From contig JALSWC010000222.1 of the NCBI GenBank assembly GCA_027060825.1, positions 1-34,296 of the forward strand: a stretch of DNA of 34,296 nt, given 5' to 3'. Of the stretch, positions 27,976-34,296 are shown piece after piece. The position numbers were made by a program, and so were the translations under genes. The notes below the pieces were generated by a model, which made no database searches, was not told the origin of the DNA, and saw only the letters and a program-made list of their open reading frames with translations. How positions within the stretch are numbered: the stretch's first letter is position 1; the number at the start of each line of letters is the position of its first letter. The stretch comes from Sulfurimonas sp. (lineage in GTDB: Bacteria > Campylobacterota > Campylobacteria > Campylobacterales > Sulfurimonadaceae).

Positions 27976-28368
27976 TTAAAAAGAGTAATCGTTTACAAGT
28001 GCGACAGCATCAATTTCTACAAGCGCATTTTTAGGTAAAGTCTTTACAGCAACCGTTGAACGGGCTGGCTTATGTGTACCAAATGCTTTTTCATACACTT
28101 CATTGACTACTGCAAAAGAGTCCATATCTGCTAAAAAAATAGTTGTTTTTACAACACTATCCATTGAACTCCCAGCCTCTTCAAGCACTGCTTTGAGATT
28201 TTGTAAAACTCTCACTGCTTGTACACCCACATCCTCACTTAAAAGCTCATCTGTACCTTCTGGTGTTAATGCAATCTGCCCTGAAGTGTAAACCATACCA
28301 TTGACAACAGTTGCTTGTGAATATGGCCCTATTGCTGATGGTGCTTTATTTGTTTGTATAAGTTTCAT
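27976..28368 (-). CDS. ridA: RidA family enamine/imine deaminase
   Basis: 130 residues. [10 protein letters not shown] (10-19), YTSGQIAL (27-34) and the active-site Arg103 in PARSTVAV with Glu118 near the end match the RidA (YjgF/YER057c) family. It hydrolyses reactive 2-aminoacrylate and related enamines made by PLP enzymes, protecting other enzymes. It follows dapE by 9 bases and is the last gene of the trmN6-like to ridA run. Confidence 0.96.
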   Translation of the reverse strand: MKLIQTNKAPSAIGPYSQATVVNGMVYTSGQIALTPEGTDELLSEDVGVQAVRVLQNLKAVLEEAGSSMDSVVKTTIFLADMDSFAVVNEVYEKAFGTHKPARSTVAVKTLPKNALVEIDAVALVNDYSF

Positions 28369-28377
28369 TTTTTCTCC

Positions 28378-29487
28378 TTATCTGCTTTTTGTATTCCAAT
28401 TTTTCATGAGTATTGAAAAAACCTCACATAAACCTTCCACTTCTTCTACAGTTGTTCTCTCGTTTATAGAGTGAATTGTATCATTTTTCACACCAAACTC
28501 TATAACATCTATTCCAAACGCAGCAATAAATCGTGCATCGCTTGTTCCACCTGCTGTTGAGTGTTTTGGTACTCTATTTGTCACTTTTTCAATAGCTACA
28601 TCAATATTTTTAACAAGTTTTGTATCTGTATTCGTTTTAAACGGATACGAACCTTGTGTTAAACGCAACTCATAGTCAAAATCTTTCAAATACTTTTGAA
28701 CAAATGCTCGAACTTCTTTTTGTGTTGTTTTTGTATTGTTTCGTACATTAAACATCATTTTCAGTTCATTTGGAGTTACATTTGTCACTTGCATCCCCGC
28801 ACGAATATCTGTAACGACAAACTTTGAAGGAGCAAAATACTCATCACCATTATCTAAATCAACACCTGCCATACTTCCAAGCACCTTCGATATTTGATGT
28901 ATCGGGTTTATTGCTTTTTCAGGATACGCAGCATGTCCTTGCTTCCCTTTTATCCTAATATATCCATTTATAGAACCTCGTCGTCCTACCTTTATAGCAT
29001 CACCAAAATTTTCTTCACAAGTAGGCTCTGCTACAATGCAAACATCAGGGAGCATAGCATGTTCTTTGAGATATTCTAAAACTTTCACAGTTCCATTTAT
29101 AGCATCACCCTCTTCATCAGAAGTTAATAGCAAAGAGAGTGTTCCCCTAAATGCAGTTGCCTCTTTTAGAGCCTGAGTAAACGCAGCAACACCACTTTTC
29201 ATATCTTGTGTGCCACGCCCATAAATATAGTCATCTTTTTGTGTTGCAATATAGGGGTCACTATCCCAGCCATCTCCTGCTGGAACGACATCAACATGCC
29301 CTGCAAAACAGAGATGCTCTCCCTCTGAAAATTTTTTATAAATAAAAAGATTTTTCACATCTTCTACATCAACTCTAATGGCACTAAAACCCTTAAGATA
29401 ATCTTCTATAAAATTTAAAATTCCACCATCATCTGGTGTTTCACTTTTAGAATTTATAAGATATTTAAAAAGTTCTATAAGATTCAA
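28378..29487 (-). CDS. dapE: Succinyl-diaminopimelate desuccinylase
   Basis: 369 residues. M20 peptidase metal ligands and catalytic residues are visible: His64 and Asp66 in GHVDVVPAGD, Asp95 in GRGTQDMKSG, and Glu125-Glu126 in SDEEGD. The dimerisation domain (about 175-285) has GRRGSINGYIRIKGKQGH. The C-terminal STAGGTSDARF and EFGVKNDTIHSINE blocks complete the active site. It releases succinate from N-succinyl-L,L-diaminopimelate in lysine and peptidoglycan synthesis. It follows the small lipoprotein gene by 3 bases. Confidence 0.96.
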   Translation of the reverse strand: MNLIELFKYLINSKSETPDDGGILNFIEDYLKGFSAIRVDVEDVKNLFIYKKFSEGEHLCFAGHVDVVPAGDGWDSDPYIATQKDDYIYGRGTQDMKSGVAAFTQALKEATAFRGTLSLLLTSDEEGDAINGTVKVLEYLKEHAMLPDVCIVAEPTCEENFGDAIKVGRRGSINGYIRIKGKQGHAAYPEKAINPIHQISKVLGSMAGVDLDNGDEYFAPSKFVVTDIRAGMQVTNVTPNELKMMFNVRNNTKTTQKEVRAFVQKYLKDFDYELRLTQGSYPFKTNTDTKLVKNIDVAIEKVTNRVPKHSTAGGTSDARFIAAFGIDVIEFGVKNDTIHSINERTTVEEVEGLCEVFSILMKNWNTKSR

Positions 29488-29490
29488 AAC

Positions 29491-29835
29491 TTAATACTTT
29501 GGATTTTCATAAAAAATGTATGGTGTAGAGTAGTTACTTATCTCAAAATAGAGCTTTCTTTCTCCTTCATCTACACGAAAATTACGGTTTGTGTCAAGAT
29601 AACCATATCCATATCTATAATCTCTAGTATCATTCCCTTTTGTGCTTGTAGCACTAGTTAATTTTGCAATGTTAATAAATCTTTTTACAAGTTTACCACC
29701 CATATAAATATCTAAAACACCATCACTTCCTGTCCAGTTTTGTAAAGAGCGTCCAATCTCATTTTGTGTTTCTTTTGTACATCCTGCAAAAAATAGACTT
29801 GCGCCAACAATTGCTACTAAAACGATTTTTCTCAT
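29491..29835 (-). CDS. Small putative lipoprotein of unknown function
   Basis: 114 residues. The N-terminus has a Lys/Arg, a hydrophobic stretch and a lipobox LFFAGC with Cys19, so it should be lipidated and face the periplasm. The mature part holds about 95 residues with an aromatic and Tyr-rich middle (YRYGYGYLDTNRNF) and an acidic loop, and I recognise no domain. It lies between trpC (one-base overlap) and dapE (3-base gap), which suggests constitutive co-expression and not a shared pathway. Confidence 0.75.
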   Translation of the reverse strand: MRKIVLVAIVGASLFFAGCTKETQNEIGRSLQNWTGSDGVLDIYMGGKLVKRFINIAKLTSATSTKGNDTRDYRYGYGYLDTNRNFRVDEGERKLYFEISNYSTPYIFYENPKY

Positions 29836-30626
29836 TATATTTCTCCATATTTTAATTTTTTCAACGCTGCCTCTTCATTATCTTGACGCATCAAAGATTC
29901 GCCAACCAAAAAGGCATCTACACCAGCTTTACTTAAATCTTCAAGCTGTTCATGTTCGTAAATACCACTCTCCGCGACAATAATTTTTCCATTTGGGATA
30001 AGAGGCATCAACTCATACGAAAGGTTCATATTCATCTCAAAAGTTTGTAAATTTCTATGATTTATTCCAATGATGTCTGCACCAGCATAAATAGCTTTTA
30101 CTAAATCTTTTTTATCATGTACCTCAACAAGAGCTTCCATTCCTAAATGTCTCGTATAGTTAAGTAACTCTTTGAGCTCACTTTTACTCAGTGCTGCTGC
30201 AATTAAAAGTACAAAATCTGCTCCAAAGACAAGTGCCTCTAAAAGCTGATATTTTGAGATAATAAAATCTTTTCTAAGCAGGGGAATTCCCACATATCTT
30301 CTAATACCAGCAAGATAATCTAATGAACCTTGAAAAAAGTGTGGTTCAGTTAAAACAGAAATAGCACTAGCACCACCTCTTTCATAACTCTGTGCAATAG
30401 CCAAAGGGTCAAAATTTTCACGAATAACACCTTTTGAAGGTGATGCCTTTTTTACTTCAGATATAATTCTATAAGGGTCCTCCTTTGTAGCTTTAAGATA
30501 GGGAACAACCTCTCTTGGTTGTCTTGCATTATATGCCAAAGAGCGTCCCAACCAATCAAGAGAAAACTCTTTTTCCCGTTTTACCAAATCTTCTTTTGTC
30601 TTTTTTATAATATCATCTAAAATCAT
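29835..30626 (-). CDS. trpC: Indole-3-glycerol phosphate synthase
   Basis: 263 residues, a complete single-domain TIM barrel. The [12 protein letters not shown] block (55-66) with Glu57 and Lys59, the LLRKDFI segment, and the C-terminal VAESGIY and LVGESLMR phosphate-binding stretches identify TrpC. It closes the indole ring in tryptophan synthesis. It is not next to other trp genes here, and it is not fused to TrpF. It starts 2 bases after the TPR gene and overlaps the lipoprotein gene by one base. Confidence 0.96.
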   Translation of the reverse strand: MILDDIIKKTKEDLVKREKEFSLDWLGRSLAYNARQPREVVPYLKATKEDPYRIISEVKKASPSKGVIRENFDPLAIAQSYERGGASAISVLTEPHFFQGSLDYLAGIRRYVGIPLLRKDFIISKYQLLEALVFGADFVLLIAAALSKSELKELLNYTRHLGMEALVEVHDKKDLVKAIYAGADIIGINHRNLQTFEMNMNLSYELMPLIPNGKIIVAESGIYEHEQLEDLSKAGVDAFLVGESLMRQDNEEAALKKLKYGEI

Positions 30627-30628
30627 TT

Positions 30629-31921
30629 CTACTTTCTTACCTTTTTCGTTTTATACGATTTATTGAAACACTTATTCACTGCATTTATATGTTTTATTAC
30701 TTCTGGGTTATCGCCACCTTCCAAAGTAGCCACTTTTTTGAAAATTTTCTCAGCTTTTTTACACTCTCCTAGCTTGTAATATCCCCATCCTAAAGAGTCT
30801 AAATAGTATGCAGAATCAGGATTTTTCTTTAAAACATTTTCAATATATGCCATTCCTTTTTTCACATCAATACTACGATCAATAAGAATATAACCTAAAT
30901 AATTTTCATACAAAGGATTTTGCGTTTGAGACACTACATCTTCAAGCTTTTTTACGACCTCTGCAACTCTTTTTTTAGAAATATTATTCTCATGACTTTC
31001 ATAATCAAAAATAGCACTCTGCCCCAAATACTTCACATCTGCAGTTTTTGCATAGAGTTTATCTGCCAATTTATAAGCTTTATCATAATCTTTACTAGTT
31101 ACATAAAGTTGTAATAAAACATTATTATCTGCACCACTCTCTTCAAGAAAATTCATAAGATGGATATAATCTCGTTTATATGCATAAATTTGTATAATTT
31201 TTTGTGCAATATTCTCACTTTTATGTACACTATAAAGTCGCTTATAAATAGATAAAAGTCCATCTACATTATTTTCATTACTATAAATACCTATCAGTCT
31301 ATTGCATATAAGCTTCGAGCAACCATTTGTACGAATATATGTTTCCAAATAAGCAATGGCGTCTTTTTTTCTATGTAAATTTACATACAGTATAATGGCC
31401 ATCTTATCTAAGATTTTTTCATTATAGTTTTCTACATAAGCACTATCAAGATATTTCAATGCCATGTTGTACTCTTTTTTCTTTATAAACACATCACTCG
31501 CTAAAAGATAGTCATCAGCCTCTTTTGTTTTCGCAGCGAGGGATACAGCCAGTTTTCTTGCCTTGTCAAGTTTATCTAGTTGTATCAAAGCCCTAATTTT
31601 ATATCTCATCAACTTTACATCTGCTAAAGAGCCTTTACTCAAAGCATCAACGCGTACTATAACTTTTTTATATTCACCAGCTTTTAATGCATCAGTTAAA
31701 GAGCGATAAAGATACTCTTTTTTTAAAGATTTTTGATAAAGCTTTTCAAACAGTACGGTAGCACTCTTATAATCTTGCATCTCTTCTGCATTTAAAGCAA
31801 ATAAAATATAAGTATCTTCACCATTAAAAGCCTTTTCATTTGCTTTTACAGGAACATGTTGTGTCGAACATGAGATAAAAGCAAACGATAATAATACAAT
31901 AGTAACAATTTTAATCATCAA
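30629..31921 (-). CDS. TPR-repeat putative lipoprotein
   Basis: 430 residues. The N-terminal signal ends in FAFISC (lipobox Cys18), so it is probably an outer or inner membrane lipoprotein. The mature part is almost all helical, with TPR-like units, for example [22 protein letters not shown] near 55-77, [14 protein letters not shown] near 155-168 and [19 protein letters not shown]-like pairs near 375-390. No partner or function is identifiable. It overlaps the CxxC-cluster gene by 11 bases and precedes trpC by 2 bases. Confidence 0.75.
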   Translation of the reverse strand: MMIKIVTIVLLSFAFISCSTQHVPVKANEKAFNGEDTYILFALNAEEMQDYKSATVLFEKLYQKSLKKEYLYRSLTDALKAGEYKKVIVRVDALSKGSLADVKLMRYKIRALIQLDKLDKARKLAVSLAAKTKEADDYLLASDVFIKKKEYNMALKYLDSAYVENYNEKILDKMAIILYVNLHRKKDAIAYLETYIRTNGCSKLICNRLIGIYSNENNVDGLLSIYKRLYSVHKSENIAQKIIQIYAYKRDYIHLMNFLEESGADNNVLLQLYVTSKDYDKAYKLADKLYAKTADVKYLGQSAIFDYESHENNISKKRVAEVVKKLEDVVSQTQNPLYENYLGYILIDRSIDVKKGMAYIENVLKKNPDSAYYLDSLGWGYYKLGECKKAEKIFKKVATLEGGDNPEVIKHINAVNKCFNKSYKTKKVRK

Positions 31922-32291
31922 TAATTCCTGGACACTCTTTTTTTAATTCATCCACTCTCGTTTTAAAATAATCCCAAAAAGGAAAAGTTTTACACTGAGA
32001 TGGTCTTGCCATATATATTTTACAGCCATTTGATTCTCTATCATAAAAAACACATTCATAAGAGTCGTTAAACTTCTGCTCTTTTATGGAAAATTTATAA
32101 CCTTTTTGAAAAAGGTATTTTACCCTGAAATCGTTAACCTTCATCCCCAGTAGAGAAGCAATATTTTCAATTTCACCTTTAGTCACAAAAATGTAACCAC
32201 TCTCACCTGTACAACAACGACCTTGACATGTAGCACATGCATCAGCATTAAAACTATAGGGATAACCATCTTTTTTTATTATATTTGACAT
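31911..32291 (-). CDS. YkgJ family cysteine cluster protein
   Basis: 126 residues. The N-terminal Cys19-x2-Cys22-x3-Cys26-Cys27 cluster, then YECVFYDRESNGCKIYMARP with CKTFPFW, matches the putative zinc- or iron-binding UPF0153/YkgJ family. Function is unproven for the family; metal binding follows from the cysteines. It overlaps the TPR gene by 11 bases and the methyltransferase gene by 13, so it belongs to this operon. Confidence 0.85.
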   Translation of the reverse strand: MSNIIKKDGYPYSFNADACATCQGRCCTGESGYIFVTKGEIENIASLLGMKVNDFRVKYLFQKGYKFSIKEQKFNDSYECVFYDRESNGCKIYMARPSQCKTFPFWDYFKTRVDELKKECPGIIDD

Positions 32292-32974
32292 TTTATACTC
32301 TGTGTATTTGCTTTTTTATATATCTCTTGAACTTTTGGTGAAGGTTTATCGCCTTCAAAACTAATAAACGGCGCCCATACTTTTAACATAGATTTTGAGC
32401 CATTCCTTGCATGAACCATTACCAATGAAGCATTTCTATCACGCTTAGGATGCACAAACTGTACATCTTCTACTCGCATTTTCACTTTTGCTAAGAGTTC
32501 ACAAATAAGAGAAAACTGCGTAGCATCATAACAAAATATAAAATGAGAGTGAGGCTTTAAGAGTTGTGAAACTTTTTTAAAAAATGGCTCAAGTGGAAGG
32601 TTTACATTATAACGGGCATAAAAAAGCATCTCATTTTCACTCTTTTGCACTCCATCAGGATAAAAAGGAGGATTTGAAATTATATAATCATATTTTTCTG
32701 AATTATCAAGCGCTAAAAAATCACCTGCATATAAACGCAACTCAATATTATTTACCCTTGCATTTATTTTGGCATATTCTCTAAATGTAGCCTGTTTTTC
32801 CACTGCTTCTAAAGTCACTTTTTTATTATCTCGTGCTACTAACAAGCCTACAATACCACACCCTGCTCCAACATCTAAGAGTTTCCCTTTTGGTTTAAAG
32901 AAATTGATGAAATCATATAGAAAAATAGAATCACTGTTGTAACAGTAGCCTGATTGTGGCTGATAAAGAAGCAT
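32279..32974 (-). CDS. SAM-dependent methyltransferase, TrmN6-like
   Basis: 231 residues. It begins LYQPQSGYCYNSDSIFLYDF, the YfiC/TrmN6 type N-terminus. SAM-binding motif I is LLDVGAGCGIVGLL (32-45) and the catalytic NPPFY is at 101-105, as in N6-adenine or base methyltransferases. HPKRDRNASLVMVHAR near 172-187 also fits. The likely substrate is tRNA (A37 in E. coli TrmN6), but rRNA or another RNA is possible. It is the first gene of the minus-strand run and is divergent from kdsB. Confidence 0.82.
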   Translation of the reverse strand: MLLYQPQSGYCYNSDSIFLYDFINFFKPKGKLLDVGAGCGIVGLLVARDNKKVTLEAVEKQATFREYAKINARVNNIELRLYAGDFLALDNSEKYDYIISNPPFYPDGVQKSENEMLFYARYNVNLPLEPFFKKVSQLLKPHSHFIFCYDATQFSLICELLAKVKMRVEDVQFVHPKRDRNASLVMVHARNGSKSMLKVWAPFISFEGDKPSPKVQEIYKKANTQSIKCQI

Positions 32975-32993
32975 TAATTAAAGTCCCTTGGGT

Positions 32994-32999
32994 TATAAT
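32994..32999 (+). promoter_or_regulatory. Promoter -10 box for kdsB
   Basis: TATAAT lies 37 bases before the kdsB start at 33031, with an AAAGG ribosome site at 33016-33020. This excludes a longer reading of kdsB from 32956, which would begin upstream of the promoter. The same 56-base gap must also hold the promoter of the divergent methyltransferase gene. Confidence 0.6.
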
Positions 33000-33030
33000 G
33001 TTGCAATTATATCATAAAGGTTTATTTACA

Positions 33031-33747
33031 ATGATTATCATTCCTGCAAGACTCGCTTCAACGCGTTTTCCACAAAAAGTACTCGCTGAAATTGACGGAC
33101 TTCCTATGGTTGTGCGTACTGCAAAAAGAGTTGCTCATTTAGACAAAGTTGTTGTTGCTGCTGATGATGAGATTATCATCAAAAAGTGTAAAGAGTATGG
33201 CATCGATGCCATGCTTACTTCAACAACACATAAAAGTGGAACAGATAGAATCTATGAGTGTGCTTCACTGCTTGATTTACCTGATGATGAGCTTATCATT
33301 AATGTCCAAGCAGATGAGCCTTTTATTGAGCCTGATGTTGTCAAATCACTCATGAACAAACTAAAAGAACTCCAAACGCACCAAAGAGAGTTCATTATGG
33401 GAAGTTGTTATAACTCTATAAACACAGAAGCAGCAACTGATCCAAACCTTGTAAAAGTAGTACTCGATGCCGAGGGTAATGCTATTTACTTCTCTCGTGC
33501 AAAAATTCCTCATAACCAAAGTGGAGAAGCAGTTTATTTTGGACATATCGGCATCTACGGATTTTCAAAAAAAAGCCTTAAAGAGTTTTGTAATCTTAGC
33601 GATGCACCTATAGAAGATATAGAAAAGTTAGAACAACTCCGTGCAATTTATCATCAAAAGAAAATTGCTATGGTAAAAGTGGCAAGCACTGGTTTTGGAA
33701 TTGATACGAAAGAGGATTTAACAAGAGCTGTTGAAATATTTTTATAA
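33031..33747 (+). CDS. kdsB: 3-deoxy-manno-octulosonate cytidylyltransferase
   Basis: 238 residues from the ATG at 33031, chosen because MIIIPARLASTRFPQK is the standard KdsB N-terminus and a promoter and ribosome site lie just upstream. PARLASTRFPQKVL binds CTP, and NVQADEPFIEP (about 91-101) is the catalytic magnesium site block. It activates Kdo as CMP-Kdo for the lipopolysaccharide inner core. It is alone on the plus strand between divergent and convergent neighbours. Confidence 0.95.
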   Translation: MIIIPARLASTRFPQKVLAEIDGLPMVVRTAKRVAHLDKVVVAADDEIIIKKCKEYGIDAMLTSTTHKSGTDRIYECASLLDLPDDELIINVQADEPFIEPDVVKSLMNKLKELQTHQREFIMGSCYNSINTEAATDPNLVKVVLDAEGNAIYFSRAKIPHNQSGEAVYFGHIGIYGFSKKSLKEFCNLSDAPIEDIEKLEQLRAIYHQKKIAMVKVASTGFGIDTKEDLTRAVEIFL

Positions 33748-33754
33748 TACAATT

Positions 33755-33780
33755 AAAAAAGTGGAATAAAATCCACTTTT
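33755..33780. terminator. Bidirectional intrinsic terminator between kdsB and the chemotaxis receptor gene
   Basis: AAAAAGTGGA and TCCACTTTT pair around a six-base AT-rich loop. The flanking A and T runs give a U-tract on both strands. It sits 8 bases after kdsB stops and 2 bases before the convergent gene's stop, so it can serve both. Confidence 0.85.
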
Positions 33781-33781
33781 C

Positions 33782-34296
33782 TTAAACTCTAAACTGTTTA
33801 ATATCAGAATCCAAAATAGAGACGATGTTAGAAGCATTTGATGAAATTTCTAAAAGTTTTTTAGCTATTTCACTGTTTTTATGTGCAGAGTCTTCTACTT
33901 TGTTCGATGTACTTACTAACTCTCTCATTTTACTATTGATGTTTGTAATTTCCTCTTTCATCTCTTGTGAATTTTGCATAGAGAACATTGTTTTTTCTTT
34001 CGTATCATCAGCAAGTTTAATGACATCCTGCGTTTTAACAATAATCTCTTCAGCAGATGTCGCAGACTCATCAATAGCACTTTGCGTTTCAACAACACCT
34101 TGGACTATCATAGAAGTTGTTGTCTCTATCTCTGTAAGGCTTTTTTGTGTTCTCTCGGCAAGTTTTCTAACTTCATCAGCAACAACAGCAAAACCTCGTC
34201 CATGTTCTCCTGCACGGGCTGCTTCTATGGCAGCATTGAGTGCTAGAAGATTTGTCTGTTCTGCTATATCTTTAATAATTCCTAAAATAGAACGAA
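33782..34296 (-). CDS. Methyl-accepting chemotaxis protein, 3' part only
   Basis: The frame is open to the window edge, giving the last 171 residues; the 5' part lies beyond 34296. [20 protein letters not shown] and [17 protein letters not shown] form the conserved hairpin tip that binds CheA and CheW. The rest is the returning coiled coil ([15 protein letters not shown] and onwards), ending DSDIKQFRV without a CheR/CheB docking pentapeptide. The sensor domain and ligand cannot be known from here. An internal Met (34109-34111) is not a plausible start because the hairpin continues in frame upstream. Confidence 0.93.
   Translation of the reverse strand, partial: RSILGIIKDIAEQTNLLALNAAIEAARAGEHGRGFAVVADEVRKLAERTQKSLTEIETTTSMIVQGVVETQSAIDESATSAEEIIVKTQDVIKLADDTKEKTMFSMQNSQEMKEEITNINSKMRELVSTSNKVEDSAHKNSEIAKKLLEISSNASNIVSILDSDIKQFRV

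Noticed and set aside
32956-33030. Longer N-terminus for kdsB
   Set aside because: It would start upstream of the TATAAT box and adds residues before the canonical MIIIPARL start; the ATG at 33031 has a ribosome site.
33782-34111. Stand-alone 109-residue gene
   Set aside because: The same frame continues upstream to the window edge and encodes the conserved chemotaxis receptor hairpin, so this is only the 3' end of a larger gene.

Overview
The window looks like chromosomal DNA of a low-GC Campylobacterota bacterium, most likely of the Sulfurimonas/Sulfurovum kind. The evidence is the gene order rplU-rpmA-obg-proB-fmt-birA-parA-parB-atpF'-F-H-A-G-D-C-tolQRAB-pal-cpoB-slyD-fabD-mtnN-ttcA, which as I recall it matches the Campylobacter jejuni arrangement. 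Further support comes from paired b and b' ATP synthase subunits without atpB/atpE in the cluster, short BirA and ProB proteins, and a MutS of the MutS7 type with a C-terminal HNH nuclease. Almost everything from 4138 to 32974 is on the minus strand.

Layout. 1-207 is a broken copy of an internal stretch of the mutS gene that lies complete at 4138-7182. 208-4137 is a plus-strand, very AT-rich island of three tightly coupled genes: a SIR2-domain protein, a restriction endonuclease that resembles the SacI family, and a C5-cytosine methyltransferase. 4138-11604 holds mutS7, a TtcA-like PP-loop ATPase, MTA/SAH nucleosidase, a nitrilase-family hydrolase, fabD, a degenerate NtrC-like/Fis regulator and slyD. 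11680-16192 is the complete Tol-Pal envelope system. 16195-21939 is the F1 plus b/b' part of ATP synthase. 22028-27881 carries parBA, birA, fmt, proB, obg, rpmA and rplU. 27976-32974 is a compact possible operon (ridA, dapE, a small lipoprotein, trpC, a TPR lipoprotein, a CxxC-cluster protein and a TrmN6-like methyltransferase). kdsB follows on the plus strand, then a shared terminator and the 3' end of a chemotaxis receptor gene.

How it works together. The backbone is housekeeping: energy conversion, chromosome partition, ribosome and translation, envelope maintenance, and lysine, proline, tryptophan and Kdo biosynthesis. The accessory part is the SIR2/restriction/methylation island. Its left flank is a partial mutS duplicate in the same orientation as the intact mutS on its right. 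This is the footprint expected when a restriction-modification unit inserts with a long target duplication. A SIR2-type putative NADase as the first gene of a Type II-like restriction operon suggests a two-layer defence: DNA cleavage plus NAD+ depletion. That coupling is inference and is the most interesting point here.

Limits. No tRNA, rRNA, CRISPR array, transposase or integrase was found. The mutS duplicate and the chemotaxis receptor run off the window ends. Family names rest on reading motifs, not on searches.
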